Source: Citrus sinensis
Lineage: Eukaryota; Streptophyta; Magnoliopsida; Sapindales; Rutaceae
Direction of reading: 5' to 3'
Assembly: GCF_022201045.2 (NCBI RefSeq)
Contig: NC_068562.1
Span: forward strand, 5,748,001 to 5,812,000
Length of the DNA: 64,000 nucleotides
Made by a program: the position numbers and the translations under genes. Positions 33,538 to 46,861 of this stretch are shown in pieces (position 1 is the first letter of the stretch; the number at the start of each line of letters is the position of its first letter). Under the pieces are notes generated by a model. The model ran no database searches. It was not told the DNA's origin and was given only the letters and a program-made list of their open reading frames with translations.

Positions 33538-36236
33538 ATGAGTAGCAATATATGCCCATACATTTTCCACTTGTATGCTCTATTAACAAAAGTCAAAATA
33601 ACATAATAATGCGAACACGAGGAAATCTATGGGAATGAATATTTTGATTCGTGTGCGGCTGTGCGTTCTCTCATTCATTGCAAGTAAATAAGCCCTTCAC
33701 AAAGTTTCAATTAATGATACGATTTTCATGCGTATGAATTATGCCACTTTTTTTTGTTCTTTCTTATAATGTAGTTTAATCACATGACGCGCAATAACAT
33801 GTGTAGGATCTGATCAGTTTCATTTCAATGAGTTGCGCGACAGACTTAATATGATACTGATGTTAATACATGTTGTATGATTATTTATTTATTTAATTAA
33901 TTAATATTGGACTCCATAATTTAAGCATTAAAAAAAATTATTAGTTGTTCAAAAAAGTAGTATAACCTAGCTTGGACAACGTTCTCTGTACGATCATACA
34001 GATTACAGTACAAACTTGCAGGCAACAACCTTAAGTCTCCTAAGTCTTATTTCAATAACTTTTGGGAACAATACTGCGAAGATTGGGCCATGATGCCACA
34101 ACACTGAAACTTCAACGTACAGCAAGCACATCAAAAATCGCTGTGTCAAATTCTGAAACTTCCTCTTTTTGCCCGTTAGTCATCATTACTTGGGTGCTAT
34201 TTTTTATCAAACAGCTTTTTACGATCATCGGCTCCTCCTCCCTCGTTTGACTCTCCAAAGGCAATTACTTTAGAAGATTCTCCAATATCTGGATTTCGAT
34301 TCCTTATTTGCTTTCTTCTCACTTTTAAGTCTTTAATTAGCTTTATTGCTTCTCTTTTCCAAAGCTACTCATAAACTCAAATCAAATGCTAAGCTATTTT
34401 TTTCACATTTGAGGCGATCCCACCACACTTGCACGTAACCCCAATGACCTAGAAAGAAAAATTACGGAAATTTATTCCACTATTAAATTCGTGGTGGGTG
34501 TTCATGAATGACAATGATGAGATGTACTTAAAAGAGTTAGCTTTTTCAGCTTACATATCGTTCAAATTAATTATTATCCCATCCAATTAAAGTAAGATTA
34601 ACATATAAGAAACTGATAAGAGAGTAAAAACATGGCGGCCGGCAAAAATATTTATCTTTTTGTAAATTTTAAAATTTTATTTGATAACTCCACTTTTTTT
34701 TCCTTAAAATTTCTTAAAATTGACTAACACATATATTATGAGTGCCCCCTTTTTTTTCGTGTGGACTATATAAAGTCAACAATAACATTTGATAACTTTG
34801 ACAAGGTATATAATATTGATTATATATACAATTTATTTATTGTTCTCAAATCACTTATGGAAAGAAAATTTGATAACCTAAACAAATCTTGGATGGTTGG
34901 TTTGCATTTCATTATTATTATTTTTTTGAAGTTTTGTGGCCCATGTATAATTATATAATTGTGTAAGAGATGTACATGTTAAGAGTTAAACAAAAGATAA
35001 AAAGATAAAATATCATTGAGGGAGAACACTCTTGCATGTTGGTCGTGGTTTTTTATGTTATTAAAAAGCAACAACGCCATGCATTCAATATGTATATATA
35101 TATAGTAGCCAATAGAGGGACTTATTAGATGATATTATTATCATATCGTTTTTTAATATCCTACGCACGTACGTTTGATAGATAATAGTAGACAAACACT
35201 AAGTTACATGAAATGTAACTTAAGAGTTCTTATAATAATAATAATAATAATAATAATACACATTGTATAAGCACATATTTTACATATTACTATTAGACCA
35301 ACCAACGAACTACACTCGTCTAACCAAAATAGACTTTTCCCACGCAAGTAAAAATATTCAAATCAAAAGGTTTGTCTGTGGCGTGACAGAAGCATATGTG
35401 ATGTCCAGTAGCAATGGGTGAAAGTGCAAGATTTGCGAAGACGATGAAAGCTCCCACCTAATAAAGCAAAAGAAAATGACATCCATTGAAAATTGCAAAA
35501 GCAAATAAAGCCATATATGTGAGATGCCCATGCTTGGCTATTGCCCCTTGGACTTGTGAAAATATAAAGATAAATGGGAATGACTAATGAGAAATGACTA
35601 ATGAGAATTGAGGGGCACTTCACCTTCATACACATGCCGTTTTCATTTTTAATGGATATAATTCATATTGCCTGTGTTGTTGTTGTTGTATAAGAAACCC
35701 CATCTAAGACAACAAACATCCAACTACCCCCCAACAAAATAATATCTACGCATTTGCTAATTGCTGTTAAACATTGCTTTCTTTGACCCACCGTGAAACA
35801 GAGAGAGAAAGAAAGGAGGGACAACAAAAGGGTTGATGGTAATTGTGTTTCAGCTTAAATAAATAAATAATAATAATAAAAGGGTTTTAAATTAAAATAA
35901 TGAACATTGGTGGAGGTATCCCAAGTGATTAAACAAAGTATATACCAAGCGTGCAGCCCCCTTTTGCGGTGTGGAGCCGTATTAATGGAAATGAACAAAG
36001 TCTGGGATCGTCCATTAATCGATTAACACCTCTATAAATGGGGGTCGATCTCTTTTAGGATTAAAAGGAAAAAAAAAAGTAGCGAATAAATAAAAGAAAT
36101 TTTCTCCGAACGATGATTTGAAGTTGGGTTTGAAATCTGAAGACTGAAGATTGCGTTTGCTTTTGCTCTTCGTAATTAATTGGTTCTTTTAGCGGCCATC
36201 TTTTGCAAATACCAAACAGTAAGCTAGTCAACTTTT
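33538..36236. other. MYB 3' region and intergenic DNA
   Basis: Presumed 3' UTR followed by AT-rich spacer with an ATA/AAT microsatellite at about 35230-35259 and the outlying repeat unit at 35563-35655. No further gene recognised. Confidence 0.6.
35563..35655 (+). repeat. Outlying fourth copy of the MYB-upstream repeat
   Basis: Shares TATAAAGATAAATG, AATGACTAATGAGAA, GGCACTTCACCTTCATA and ATGCCGTTTTCATTTTTAAT with the units at 31597-31916, in the same orientation. A short internal duplication of GACTAATGAGAA is present. No MYB exon follows it. Confidence 0.75.
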
Positions 36237-36394
36237 TTTTTTTTTTTGTCTGAATCACGATGTGGTCTTGAGTATGCCCCAATTATGGGTAAAGTACTAG
36301 GCAAAGTGGTGACTCCATACGAAAGTGAGACTTGAACCCCTTAACTCTTTAAGGAGTGAGACTAAGGAATCACTCACACCGATCAACTTTAGTT
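36237..36394 (-). mobile_element. SINE, family S2, copy 1
   Basis: On the minus strand the element starts AACTAAAGTTGATCGGTGTG, carries a B box GGGGTTCAAGTC followed by TCGTATGGAGTCACCACTTT, and ends in a poly(A) tail seen here as a T run. Both sides carry TAGTCAACTTTT (36225-36236 and 36395-36406), a perfect 12-base target duplication. A second copy is at 58583-58802. Confidence 0.85.
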
Positions 36395-39300
36395 TAGTCA
36401 ACTTTTTTTTTCCCCTCTTTTCCTCCTCCTTGTTTTATTACGGTCAATCTCAAATACTGAAAAAAATGTTTATACTTTCTGAAAAGATCCATAGTAAGTT
36501 TTGAAGAAAATGTTGTGCGACACAGATCCTGAAATTAATGGATGTCTATAAAATATTACGGCCATCATAGTTTTCAAATTAAAAAAAGAAAAAGAAAAAC
36601 TCAAGTTTTATTATTCGTAACTTACAACGACTTAAAATTAGTTATTCAAATTGAAAATTAGATTAATCAGTGTTGTCAAACGCTTGGAAATTTTGGGCGA
36701 TTAATTTCAGATTCTGCGGCAAGTTGAAAATAATGCATCTAACCTAACTACTAAGAATATTGATAATTTCACTTTTTTGCACTATGATTAAAAAACGACC
36801 ACAGCTAGCACCCATCTCTTAGTCTTTCCCTCATCGAGTTTCAACATTTCAAAGTAGAAACTTCAAGTATCAGCCCCCGGTGCCCGTAGATTCATTCTTT
36901 TCAGCATCAGGGTGGGTTATGTATACATAAATTATTGAATCTTAATGTGACACGTGACCTCCTCTCGATAATACATTAACAATTCAAGATTAAATTTAAA
37001 CGCGTTTTGGTTTAGTGACACAGAGAAATTTGTCCACTACTGTACAATTTAATTATTAGATTATGACCAATAACTCCTTTCCTTTCTCCGCATATTGAAA
37101 AAGGGATGTCGTTAATTATTTATATTGTGATGCAACTTACACGAACCCAATAATGATTGATCTAAGATTATATTTACTGAACTATGTGGGTTTACGGGTA
37201 CAACTTTTGTATTGATATAAATTACATAATAATGTAACTTATCTAAGTCCGTTAAAAAAAAATCAAGGCAGTAAGATTGATAAAGATGGCGTATTATTTT
37301 TATTTTGTATTGATTTTGACATACATGCCGCTATCATCTAAATTGTTAAACATATTATCATAATTTACTTACTTTAAACGGAAACTAAAACTATTAATCT
37401 TTATTTCCTCATTTTTGGTCACAATTATATTTAATTCTGTAATCCACGAAATGTAAATTATTGCTAACAAGAAATCTATCAATCAAGTATTTGAAGTCGA
37501 CACGATTTTTTTTTTCCTTTTTCGCACCCGAAAGAAAAGGAAAATCAAATTTGCATACGATATCTGTCTTCAATGGATTGGTGAAACAATGTATCCCATA
37601 AAGCTTAAAAATAAAACTATTTTGTTATTAACAATGACAAAACGTGTCCAAGTTCATAAGAAAACTCTATAACCTATTTGCGAAAAAAATAAAATCCCAA
37701 AATCGCCATCGTCCATCCATATGTATAAAATATATATAGATAACGAAAGATAAACAACTCAAAATCTATCAACCCCACTTTGAGAAAATAATAAATAGCT
37801 GATTGTGATAACAAAAATAAAAAATTATTAGAAACAAAATTATCATAGAAGTTTGGATTTATCGCGAGACATGTCATGTCAATGGACGTATAATTTTCAG
37901 AGCTTTCATTTCATGCATCTTTAGGTTTTGTCAAGGTCAACCTTTATAAACATATTATAAAAGGCACCCGGCAATTAATTGGATCCACTAATAAATCTTA
38001 TTTTTGGGTGGAATTTCTTCATTGGATTCGCATCAATTGCCTTCATTCAACTTTTAACCAAACAAATTTCTAGACACGAATCTTTTTTTTGGGTATCAAC
38101 AGTGTTTCCACTGATCTCGTTGAATCACACAATCATCCTCATTCTCCAGAAAGAATAGATAAGTCAGCGATTTATCAAGAAAAAAAATACCATGATACCA
38201 ATTGGCACTTCAAAACAAAAATTATTCGAATGCCGATTTGGTTTGGTTAATTTAATTATTTTTTTTGTGGGTGATGCGAATTCAAAATAGACCAAATTAA
38301 TCAAGAACCGCTCATTTCGGTCGTTCCACACTTCCGTTATTATTATTATTTTTCATAATTCGTGTTAGGTCAAGGTCAAGCCCGCCCCGTCGGTGGTCCC
38401 ATCTTACCATGAAAGTTATAGTAGAATAAAGGGACTCCAATTAGCCAAAATATTCTGCCCAATAAAAACGCCGAAATGATTGCCCAAACACATAGTCAGT
38501 CTCACTTTCTTCGTGTACTTGTATCCTGCATTTTCTGCGGACAGAAAATAGTCTGTGGATATATTTAAAAAATTATGTGTTTGTTTTTGAATTCGTTAAA
38601 TCTATTTGTTATTTTCCTGTATTAAATATTTTTAAATTATTTTTTATTTTAAAAAATCTCAAGTTATATTTATTTTATTCAAAATTTGGGGAAAAAATAG
38701 AAGCGAATTGATAAAATCTTTTTGGTCTTCTTCATAAAAATAAGAGATAAATTGAGATTTTTAAAAGTAAGGAATCAATTTATAAGAAGGATAATCAAAA
38801 TTTAATCATTTTAAATTATTAATTTTTTTTTATCTTATATTATGAAATACCTTGTCTGTCCAACTTAATTTCCAAGGGCTCGACGAAATGGTCTCCTAAG
38901 TGTTTTATTAACGAGTGATTATTTAAATTTTATTGGGAGTCATCTAGAAAATAAAATAGAATGAAAATTTCTGCTTGTTGATTTGAAAATCGGTCACATA
39001 TATGACCAAGGAAATTCGTTTGGGCAGTGGTGCCAAATTAATATAATTTGATTGATACAATTTTTGAGTTATTTATAACCATTATTAGGTTGATCCAAGT
39101 TAATGTAACTTTTAATATTTGGTGATTTGTTAATTTGGTATAAAATACCGTGCATGCAAGTACGTTCCAGTTCATTTTTCTACAGCATAAGTAGATGCAA
39201 AATTCTTTGGAATTGGAGATGGTGAATTGGCGATCACATGGTGGCCCCTGGCCATAAATCTGCTGCCATTATGGATCGATGCAGAAAATGAGTTGTTTTC

Positions 39301-40513
39301 GCATAGAATAATACTTCAAACAATTTCTTTTTCTTAAGCATTCATCTGCCATTATAATTCGAATTTTCGAAACTGATAAAATTTTGAGGGTCGAGAAAAT
39401 TGGAACCATGGGATCACGAGTTCGTGTTCCACATTCTTCATAATTGGAAGTTTGCACGAAATTTTCTCATCAATTTAAGGTTTCAAGATTTGGGACCATA
39501 ACAGAGGACAACTTCACGAGCTCATTTTCAGCACTCTCTTTTAGTTTTTCTTTGTTTTGATAATGTAGATGAAATAACCAACAAAGTGTTGCAGTAGAGT
39601 CCCCTTAAGTGGCTTGACTGAGTTTGTTCTCCAGTTCGAACCGCAAGGAAGTCGTTTTTGTTAGGAGAACTTGTGTCTCCCGATTCGAGCGGAAACTTGT
39701 AATCTGAGTTGTAGTGCGTGCTTAAAACAAAAAAAAAATATTTAATTTGATAGACGATTGAAATTTGAAGAGGGAACCCCCAATAATTCAAGGTCCTCCG
39801 TTAGTTTAATTGTCATTCGGACAAACAATTGAAACACGTGTGACGGGCAGTCATGTTTGAAATCATACGCTGCCTTTTGTTGTGAGTAATGGCACATAAA
39901 AAACTACGTAATAATAAATGCATTAATGCAACTATATAAAGAAGAGATAAGTTATCTACGTCATGATTCTTAAAAAAAAAAAAGAGTTACGTATGTGATG
40001 TTATAATTCGACAATTATTATAGCATATCACTTTCTAAAATTTGTTGTATTGAAAGTGTTTCTAGCAATGTCCTAAAAACAATATATAAAACTTGCCACA
40101 AAATGGATTAAAAAAAAAAAGAAATCAATATACAAAAAAGCACTGTTTAACTAATAAAAAATTTCGTGGTACACAAAATTTAGAGTTTAAACTTTGTTGC
40201 CATGAGTGGGTGGTAGCGACCAATAGTTTAATATGACGGTGGGGGTAGTGACTAATAATTTAACATAATATTTTTCAAGTGTAAGGTTTTTAGTTGTAAC
40301 CATCCTAATTATTTATTAATAGAACTAATTAAATGTAGTAAACTAGTCCACCTAAATTGATATATTATACATATATGTATGTTGGCCTGAATTTGAATCG
40401 TGTGGAGGTGCAAATAAAAAAAAATTGATTGAATTTCGTCCATCTTATTTCAATATATATATAAATTAATTAATAACACTAATAGTTTTCAACTAAAATA
40501 ATATAAAAAATAA
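36395..40513. other. AT-rich intergenic DNA
   Basis: No gene recognised. Contains short A/T homopolymers and a possible SINE relic at 39580-39745. The remainder has no open frame with family features. Confidence 0.55.
39580..39745 (+). mobile_element. Possible SINE relic
   Basis: AGTTCGAACC resembles a B box, and the segment ends in an A-rich tail (AAAACAAAAAAAAAA) near 39,735. I could not find a target duplication, and the A box is poor. Confidence 0.3.
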
Positions 40514-40663
40514 GGGTCAGGCTACAGTGTAACTGTGGTATCGTGCCACAGTTGTACCAGTCGTTAGATCCACTTAAATGAGTGAGGTCCATTTAAATAA
40601 GTGAAAATCTAACAGTTTGGTACAACTGTGGCACGGTACCACAGTTACACCACAGTTTTATCC
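40514..40663. mobile_element. Hairpin MITE, Mutator-type (family M1, copy 2)
   Basis: A near-perfect 150-base palindrome: GTGTAACTGTGGTATCGTGC on the left pairs with GTGTAACTGTGGTACCGTGC reversed from the right. AAAAAATAA flanks both sides (40505-40513 and 40664-40672), a 9-base duplication. It lies about 400 bases upstream of the SCAI gene start codon, within its likely promoter. Confidence 0.85.
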
Positions 40664-41069
40664 AAAAAATAAATTTATTTTAAGTAAATTATAAATTTTT
40701 ACCCTCGACTCACATCCAAATCTCCGACGCCGCCAGCGCGAGGGCCAGCCACCGTTAACCCACTGAAACAGTAAATGCAACTTCCGGAAAAATAAACGAA
40801 TAAAAGAAAAAGAAAGGGACTAACCGACTAACAAAATCCGAACAATAAAAATAGACGCTTTTTTAAAACAAAACAGAATTTCATGCTGACACCTCACAAA
40901 CAAAATTCATAGCTCACAAGGTTCACACCACCCAAAAGCGGAGCGTACATCTTCGTCTTCCCGTCTCTCTCTCTAAGGCTAACTCTAAAACCATATTTCT
41001 CATTTCCCGATGGACACCTAGTAGTTATAGCAGCGGCAAGCATTATTAGGGGGGACTTTTTCGACCTTC
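40664..41069 (+). promoter_or_regulatory. Promoter and 5' UTR region of the SCAI-domain gene
   Basis: Less AT-rich than the spacer to its left, with a CT-rich tract at about 40,965-40,977 of the kind common near plant transcription starts. No clear TATA box. Extent inferred from position. Confidence 0.4.
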
Positions 41070-44000
41070 ATGTCTCAAGACGAAGTCGTTTCTCAAACGT
41101 TTCGCGCTCTTATCGAAAGCGCGGACCGCAAGTTCGCCAGAGTCCGCGACCTTCCTTTGTACGGCCACCGATCCCAAAACCAACACTACTTCCAGAAGGT
41201 GTTCAAAGCTTACATGCGCTTATGGAAGTACCAGCAAGAGAACCGGGCTAAGCTCGTTGCCTCCGGTCTGAACCGGTGGGAGATTGGCGAGATCGCCAGC
41301 CGGATCGGGCAGCTGTACTTCAACCAGTACATGAGGACGAGCGAGGCCAGGTTTATTGTTGAGGCTTATGTGTTTTACGAGGCCATTTTGAGTAGGAAAT
41401 ATTTCGAGGGAGCGAAAGTTAAGCAACTGGGAGTTAGGTTTAAGGAGCTGAGGTTTTATGCTCGGTTTTTGCTGGTTTCTTTGATTTTAAACCGGACTGA
41501 GATGGTCAAGTTTCTCGTCGACCGCTTCAGGGACTTGGTCGATGATTGCAACGCCAATTTTCGGGTAAATTCAAGCTTCAATTTTTAATTTTGCTTTCTT
41601 TTGAAGTGTTAATAGCTCTGTTTGTTGGCTGTGAAAGATGTACAGGAATTATATAATGGATAAAAAGTTTTAAATCGATTTTTTTTTTTTAGATTGTTGT
41701 TACTAAACAAGTATAAGGTTGAGTTTTTATTTTTATTTTTGGCGGATTTAAGTTTTGCTACTGCACAAATTACTTTTTTTGTTTTTCTTTTTGTTTTCCC
41801 CTTTTTTCAAATTGAAAATACGATGATAAGAGAAAGGGATGAATGGTTCAGTTTTGCTTCCCACCTGGTTTTTTCTGCTATCCTTGAGGAAGTAAATTGA
41901 GTATTAGAAACACCGAGGAGGCTCTAAATTATTAGTTCTAACAATTATATTATCTCTGATGGGTGTTTCGGTAAATGGATTTGCACGTTGCTTTATGTTT
42001 ATATATTTTTTTATTCTTTTCCTAAAACTTAAGGTTTTAAATCTTCTACCACTCAAATATTCTGTAGCTGATTGATTTTGTTCTGAGGTTTCTTTTACTT
42101 TTTTTTTTTAAAAAATATTTTTTTTCCCTTTTTGTGGAGCTTACCATGTATAATTTTTTTATTAAATACCATTTTTATGGTGATATCATTGATTTCACTT
42201 AGAGATAGAATTGCATTTGACGATTGTATATTTGAAGGAAGGTGGCAAATCAGACTCAGATCAGAATCCAAGAAAGTACTTTTCTACTCTGTAATGAAAT
42301 TGGCAGAAGGAAGTTTGGCCTACATTTTTATTTAGGAGAAACTGACTGGGCCCAAAACGTTTGACTCAAGTTGTTAATTATGATATTTCAAATTCTATAT
42401 TTTTTTGATTGCTAACACTGTTAAGTAACTTACTGACAAGATGGTCTGGCAATGTTTAGAGAAAGAGTGTGTGTGCAAGGAGAGTTCTTTTGATCTAACA
42501 TCTAATGAGATGTAAACCTGACAGGCCAAAAGCTTATTGGAATTGGATGCTCCAATGGCCATTTCTCACTCTTTATGTTCTCTTCAAGTAGCATATATCA
42601 CCTGCACCAAATGATTCAGAGAACCTTTAACAGATTATGTCTGGAAGACTAGAACAATAGATTTGGTTCACCCGCTTTGATTGATTTTGTTCCCTTTGGT
42701 TGTTATAATTGTCTCCATCAATTGCTATGTGGGAATTGTTGATTGGAAATTGCGAGAGGAGGTTTATATGTTACTTTCATGATTTGCAAGTAAATGTAAT
42801 CAAAAGCGTACAGCAGTATAGAAGCATAAATTTTTGCTTTTCTATTTCTCATAATTAAGCATGCAAATCATTATAGGTGAAAATCAATCAAAACTTATCA
42901 TGACAAAGTTTGAGGAATGCTATAATTTCATGCTTTCTTGACTTTGTCATCCAGTAGTAACGTTTGTCAAGATGCAACCAGGGTTACTTGGGTTTTTTCT
43001 TTGTAGGAAACAAACTTCAAAGAATGGAAGATAGTGGTTCAAGAAATTGTCCGCTTTACTAAAGTTGACACGGCCTTTGCATATATCAGGCCATTGCGTT
43101 ATTGTGCTATGTTTGATTCTCATGCAGCTTCTCTTCCATATGTGGCACGTTTCCACGCCAAGAAGGTTTTGAAATTTAAGGATGCAATCTTGACAAGCTA
43201 TCACCGAAATGAGGTAATTCTTTTCCCCTCTTTAACTAGATTGTTGCTTGTCATAATTTTAGAACATTTGGTGTTTAATATTGGCAGTATTCTCTGCAGG
43301 GAGAAATCTAACTTAGTTGTAAATGTGTTTCCATTTTCAGGTTAAATTTGCTGAACTTACTTTGGACACTTATAGAATGTTGCAATGTTTGGAATGGGAG
43401 CCAACCGGATCTTTTTACCAAAAGCGCCCTGTTCTACCCAATGATCATTCTGGTGCTTCAATTGATCATTCAGGGACCTCTGGAGTTATAGATATAAACT
43501 TTGTGGCAGATATGACTGATCCAAGCTTACCTCCAAATCCTAGGAAGGCTGTTCTTTATCGCCCGTCTGCGACACATTTGTTAGCGGTGAGTTTTCAAGC
43601 CATTATATTGAATATAATGCAGTTAACATGGTCTGTTATGTAAACTAGTTAGCTTGCTTCTGCATTTGATTGAAAACGTTTTTGGTGGTCTATCTGCTTG
43701 CATCTGTAGATCTTCTGTCGTATATATGTCATAGAGATATTAATATTTTTTTTTGGGAATAAAAAGCCTGATTCCTTTCTCAACATTGTGCATATGGATC
43801 TTGTAGCAACGTTTGCACTGTAATGGTTTTCTTCTACACAGCATGTGTCTTTTGTCTGTGTGTTGTAAAGATCTGGATCTAGTTTTCTATATAGGATGTG
43901 TGCAGTGCGCACTTAAATCATTCTTTCAGTTTCTTGCAGTCTTTGGTATGGATATGTAATTATTAAGGTTAATATTTGATTAATGATGCATTGACAGGTT

Positions 44001-46861
44001 ATTGCAACCGTCTGTGAGGAGCTCCCTCCAGAGAGCATTATGTTATTATATCTATCGTCTTCAGGTCTTTTTTGCTTCCATTTTTCTTGTTTAAAGTTCA
44101 ACCAAGTTATATTTTCCTTGATTTCCCACTTTTTGTCCTTGTCATCTCAATTATCCATTCTACAGGGAAGGCTGGTCATAGTAATGTTCCTCAGGGGGAA
44201 CATTCTGGAGGATCAAGGAAATCTTCAAGCAGCAAAATTGTTTCTCGGATCTCCCAGAAACAAAATAGCTCTATACCTGAATATCATGTAAATGGCAAGA
44301 AAGAGTCAAGTGACTGCTATGAAAATTATCTGTGGTTGGGTCCTCGAGGAAATGGGGGTAGGCACCTACAGTTAGTTTATGTCATATCTAGTCTGTGTTG
44401 TGAGGGTTTGTGTTTGGTTTCACTTTTGTTCTTGCCCATTGTTTACTTTCTCTTATGCTTCAATTTCAAATAGCTTTTTATAGTTCTTTTCCTTTGTTAT
44501 ATGGTTTTACTGGGTTTGCAGATCGAAATAACCTCTACCCAGGTGATATACTTCCTTTTACGCGGAGACCATTATTCTTGATTGTTGATAGTGACATCAG
44601 CCATGCATTCAAGGCAGGTTTGTCATAACTTGTTCTCGCTTTTCGGGCAATTTCGATTCTGTCTACAATTATATATAGTTTATGTAGAATATTCAGCTGT
44701 CATACACTGTACTATGATTATACTAGACTGATTCATGACTTGTTCTGCTGTAACTGCTGAGTTAGATATGTATGCTTACATGCAAATGCAGCTGCTACCC
44801 TTTCTCTCTATATTTCTTTCTGAATCTGAAACATCTTTGAAGAATTAATTTGCTAGGATAAGATATCATGAAAATCTGAATAAGAAAAAAGGCTCACAAG
44901 GATGTGAGTTCCAGTTATTCTTCTATTCAAGGCCATGATTCTTTTTCTGCTTGGAGTTTTTTGCCTTTTGTTACTTTAGAGTGGTTCAAGGATAAAGAAT
45001 TATACAGGAGTTCAATTGTGATTGCCCTAGTTTCACTTTTTTTATGCATTTGAATTTTCAAACTTATGGTTAAAAAGTTCCTAAATATAGATTAGCTTAC
45101 AACAAAAAAATGAGTTCATCTCTATATTTTATCTTGTTTTCTTTTCCCTCAAGCCGGGGTCAATTTGGTAATTGGAATTGAGGTGCTATGACTTAAAAGC
45201 TGAAACTGCTATGAAAAAAGGTTCTAGCTCCTAAATAGAAGTTGATTGTGTTTGGTAAATTTGAGTTTTAAATATATTTTTGACAAAACTAGTAAAGATA
45301 TAAGTTTTTGTGAACTAATTGTTGGATAAAATCACCTTGGCTTAAAAGCCACTGCTGCAAGTGTTAACCAAACACTTTGCAGCTGTTGCTGTCTGACAGC
45401 AGTGCCAAACAGACCCTTAGTTTACTAGAAGTAACCTGAACGGGTGGTTTTGATAAAGTGAGAACTCAGGAGGAGGAGCATAGCCAGACCTCTCGAGATT
45501 CGAATTATGTGGAGCGCTAAAAATACCTGTTATGTGTTCTTGTGAGTGGTTGAACATATCTTGGTTGGTTGTGGGACTTCTTGGTTACCTTAATAATGGT
45601 TCAACGCAAATCAATTAAGAGAGATAGGATTGGACAATTAATGGATGCTCTCTCGTAATATATTTATAAACATATGTAATATGTAGCAAGATTTAACATT
45701 ATATTTTTGTTATTGATTGAACCATCTTGAATTAATAAATTGGCATGTAGTGACCATTAGTTCTAAGGATTGCATGACGCTATTGACCTCACTATTAAGT
45801 TGTTTCTAAATGCAATTCTAACTACCAGTAAAGTCATATTTGAATGCCATTCTCTGCTGAGTGTATATTGCAAGGCAAAATTATTCATGGTTTTGCAAAA
45901 CTTGTCGGAATTTCTGATTTCCTTTTTCTTTTTCTTTCTGTTGTTTCCTTCATCTTTGGCCTTTGAAATCTTAATTAATCTGTACATTTCCTTGCGTTTG
46001 GCTTTTGAATGATTCCAGGTCATACACGGTGCAGAAAAGGGAGAAACTGCTGCTCTGCTGCTTTCACCTTTGAGGCCAGCATTTAAGGATCCGTCGAGTG
46101 CTGATACAACACAATATGGAAGTCAGTTTACATTTTTCTTGACTGCTCCTCTACAAGCTTTCTGTCAAATGGTTGGCATTTCCTCATCAGATGCTAATGT
46201 TGTAAGTCAATAGCAAAATGTTCTGATCCTCCCAATGGTTTATTGTATAAACAATTACTCTTATTTCCTTGTGCTTTTATGTTCTAGGACATTTACAATG
46301 ACGCAGAAAGTATACTCTCCACTTCTTTCTCTGAATGGGAAGTTCTTCTCTGTACATCCACCAGCTTGGATTTGGTCTGGGCACAAGTTCTGTCTGATCC
46401 ATTTCTACGGCGGGTTATTCTTAGGTAAAGAACTTTATGACTTAAGCAGAATGGTTGTATCTGATTGGTTAATTATATGTTTTGCGTCCAATGGAAAGAT
46501 GGATTCCACTTTGGAACAAGTGTAGAGCTTAAGTGATGGGACTGCTGGGTATTGCAGGAAGAAACGGCTAAGGGCTTTTGTCTGAATGAGATTGATAGTC
46601 TGTTAGTACTCTTGCTTATATTTTGGCTGTTTAGTTATTATATTCTTATAAAATATGATCTGTTTTGTCTTCAGATTTATACTTTGCCGCTGTGTGTTTT
46701 TTCACTTCTTCCCTCCAGAAGCCAGTGAGGAATATCTGCCTGTCTGCCTGCCCCAACTTCCCAGCTGTTTCTCTCCAAAGTCGGATGTTGTGCAATCCTG
46801 TGTTCGGCGGCTTGCTAATCACCTGGGAGTTGCCGACTATTTCCACTTGAGTGACGCATGA
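41070..46861 (+). CDS. SCAI-domain protein (UPF0682/DUF3550)
   Basis: Nine exons: 41070-41564, 43007-43213, 43341-43586, 43998-44064, 44166-44357, 44522-44613, 46019-46201, 46288-46424 and 46675-46861. They join in phase to 601 residues, matching the usual plant length of about 600. The N terminus (MSQDEVVSQTFRALIESADR) and the blocks QHYFQKVFKAYMRLWKYQQ, LPYVARFHAKKVLKFKDAIL and RRPLFLIVDSDISHAF are typical of plant homologues of SCAI. Human SCAI is a nuclear cofactor that represses MRTF/SRF transcription and takes part in DNA break repair; the plant role is not established. A polar, serine-rich insert occupies roughly residues 325-360. Intron 6 (44614-46018) begins GC, not GT: the coding phase requires AAG|GCAGGT, while the GT four bases later would shift the frame. 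The first exon has high GC relative to its surroundings. Confidence 0.93.
45153..45419. mobile_element. Possible decayed Harbinger-type element in SCAI intron 6
   Basis: The right end reversed reads AGGGTCTGTTTGGCACTGCT, a typical Tourist/Harbinger-like terminus, and the left end GGGGTCAATTTGGTAATTGG is a weak match. No clear target duplication is left. Confidence 0.3.
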
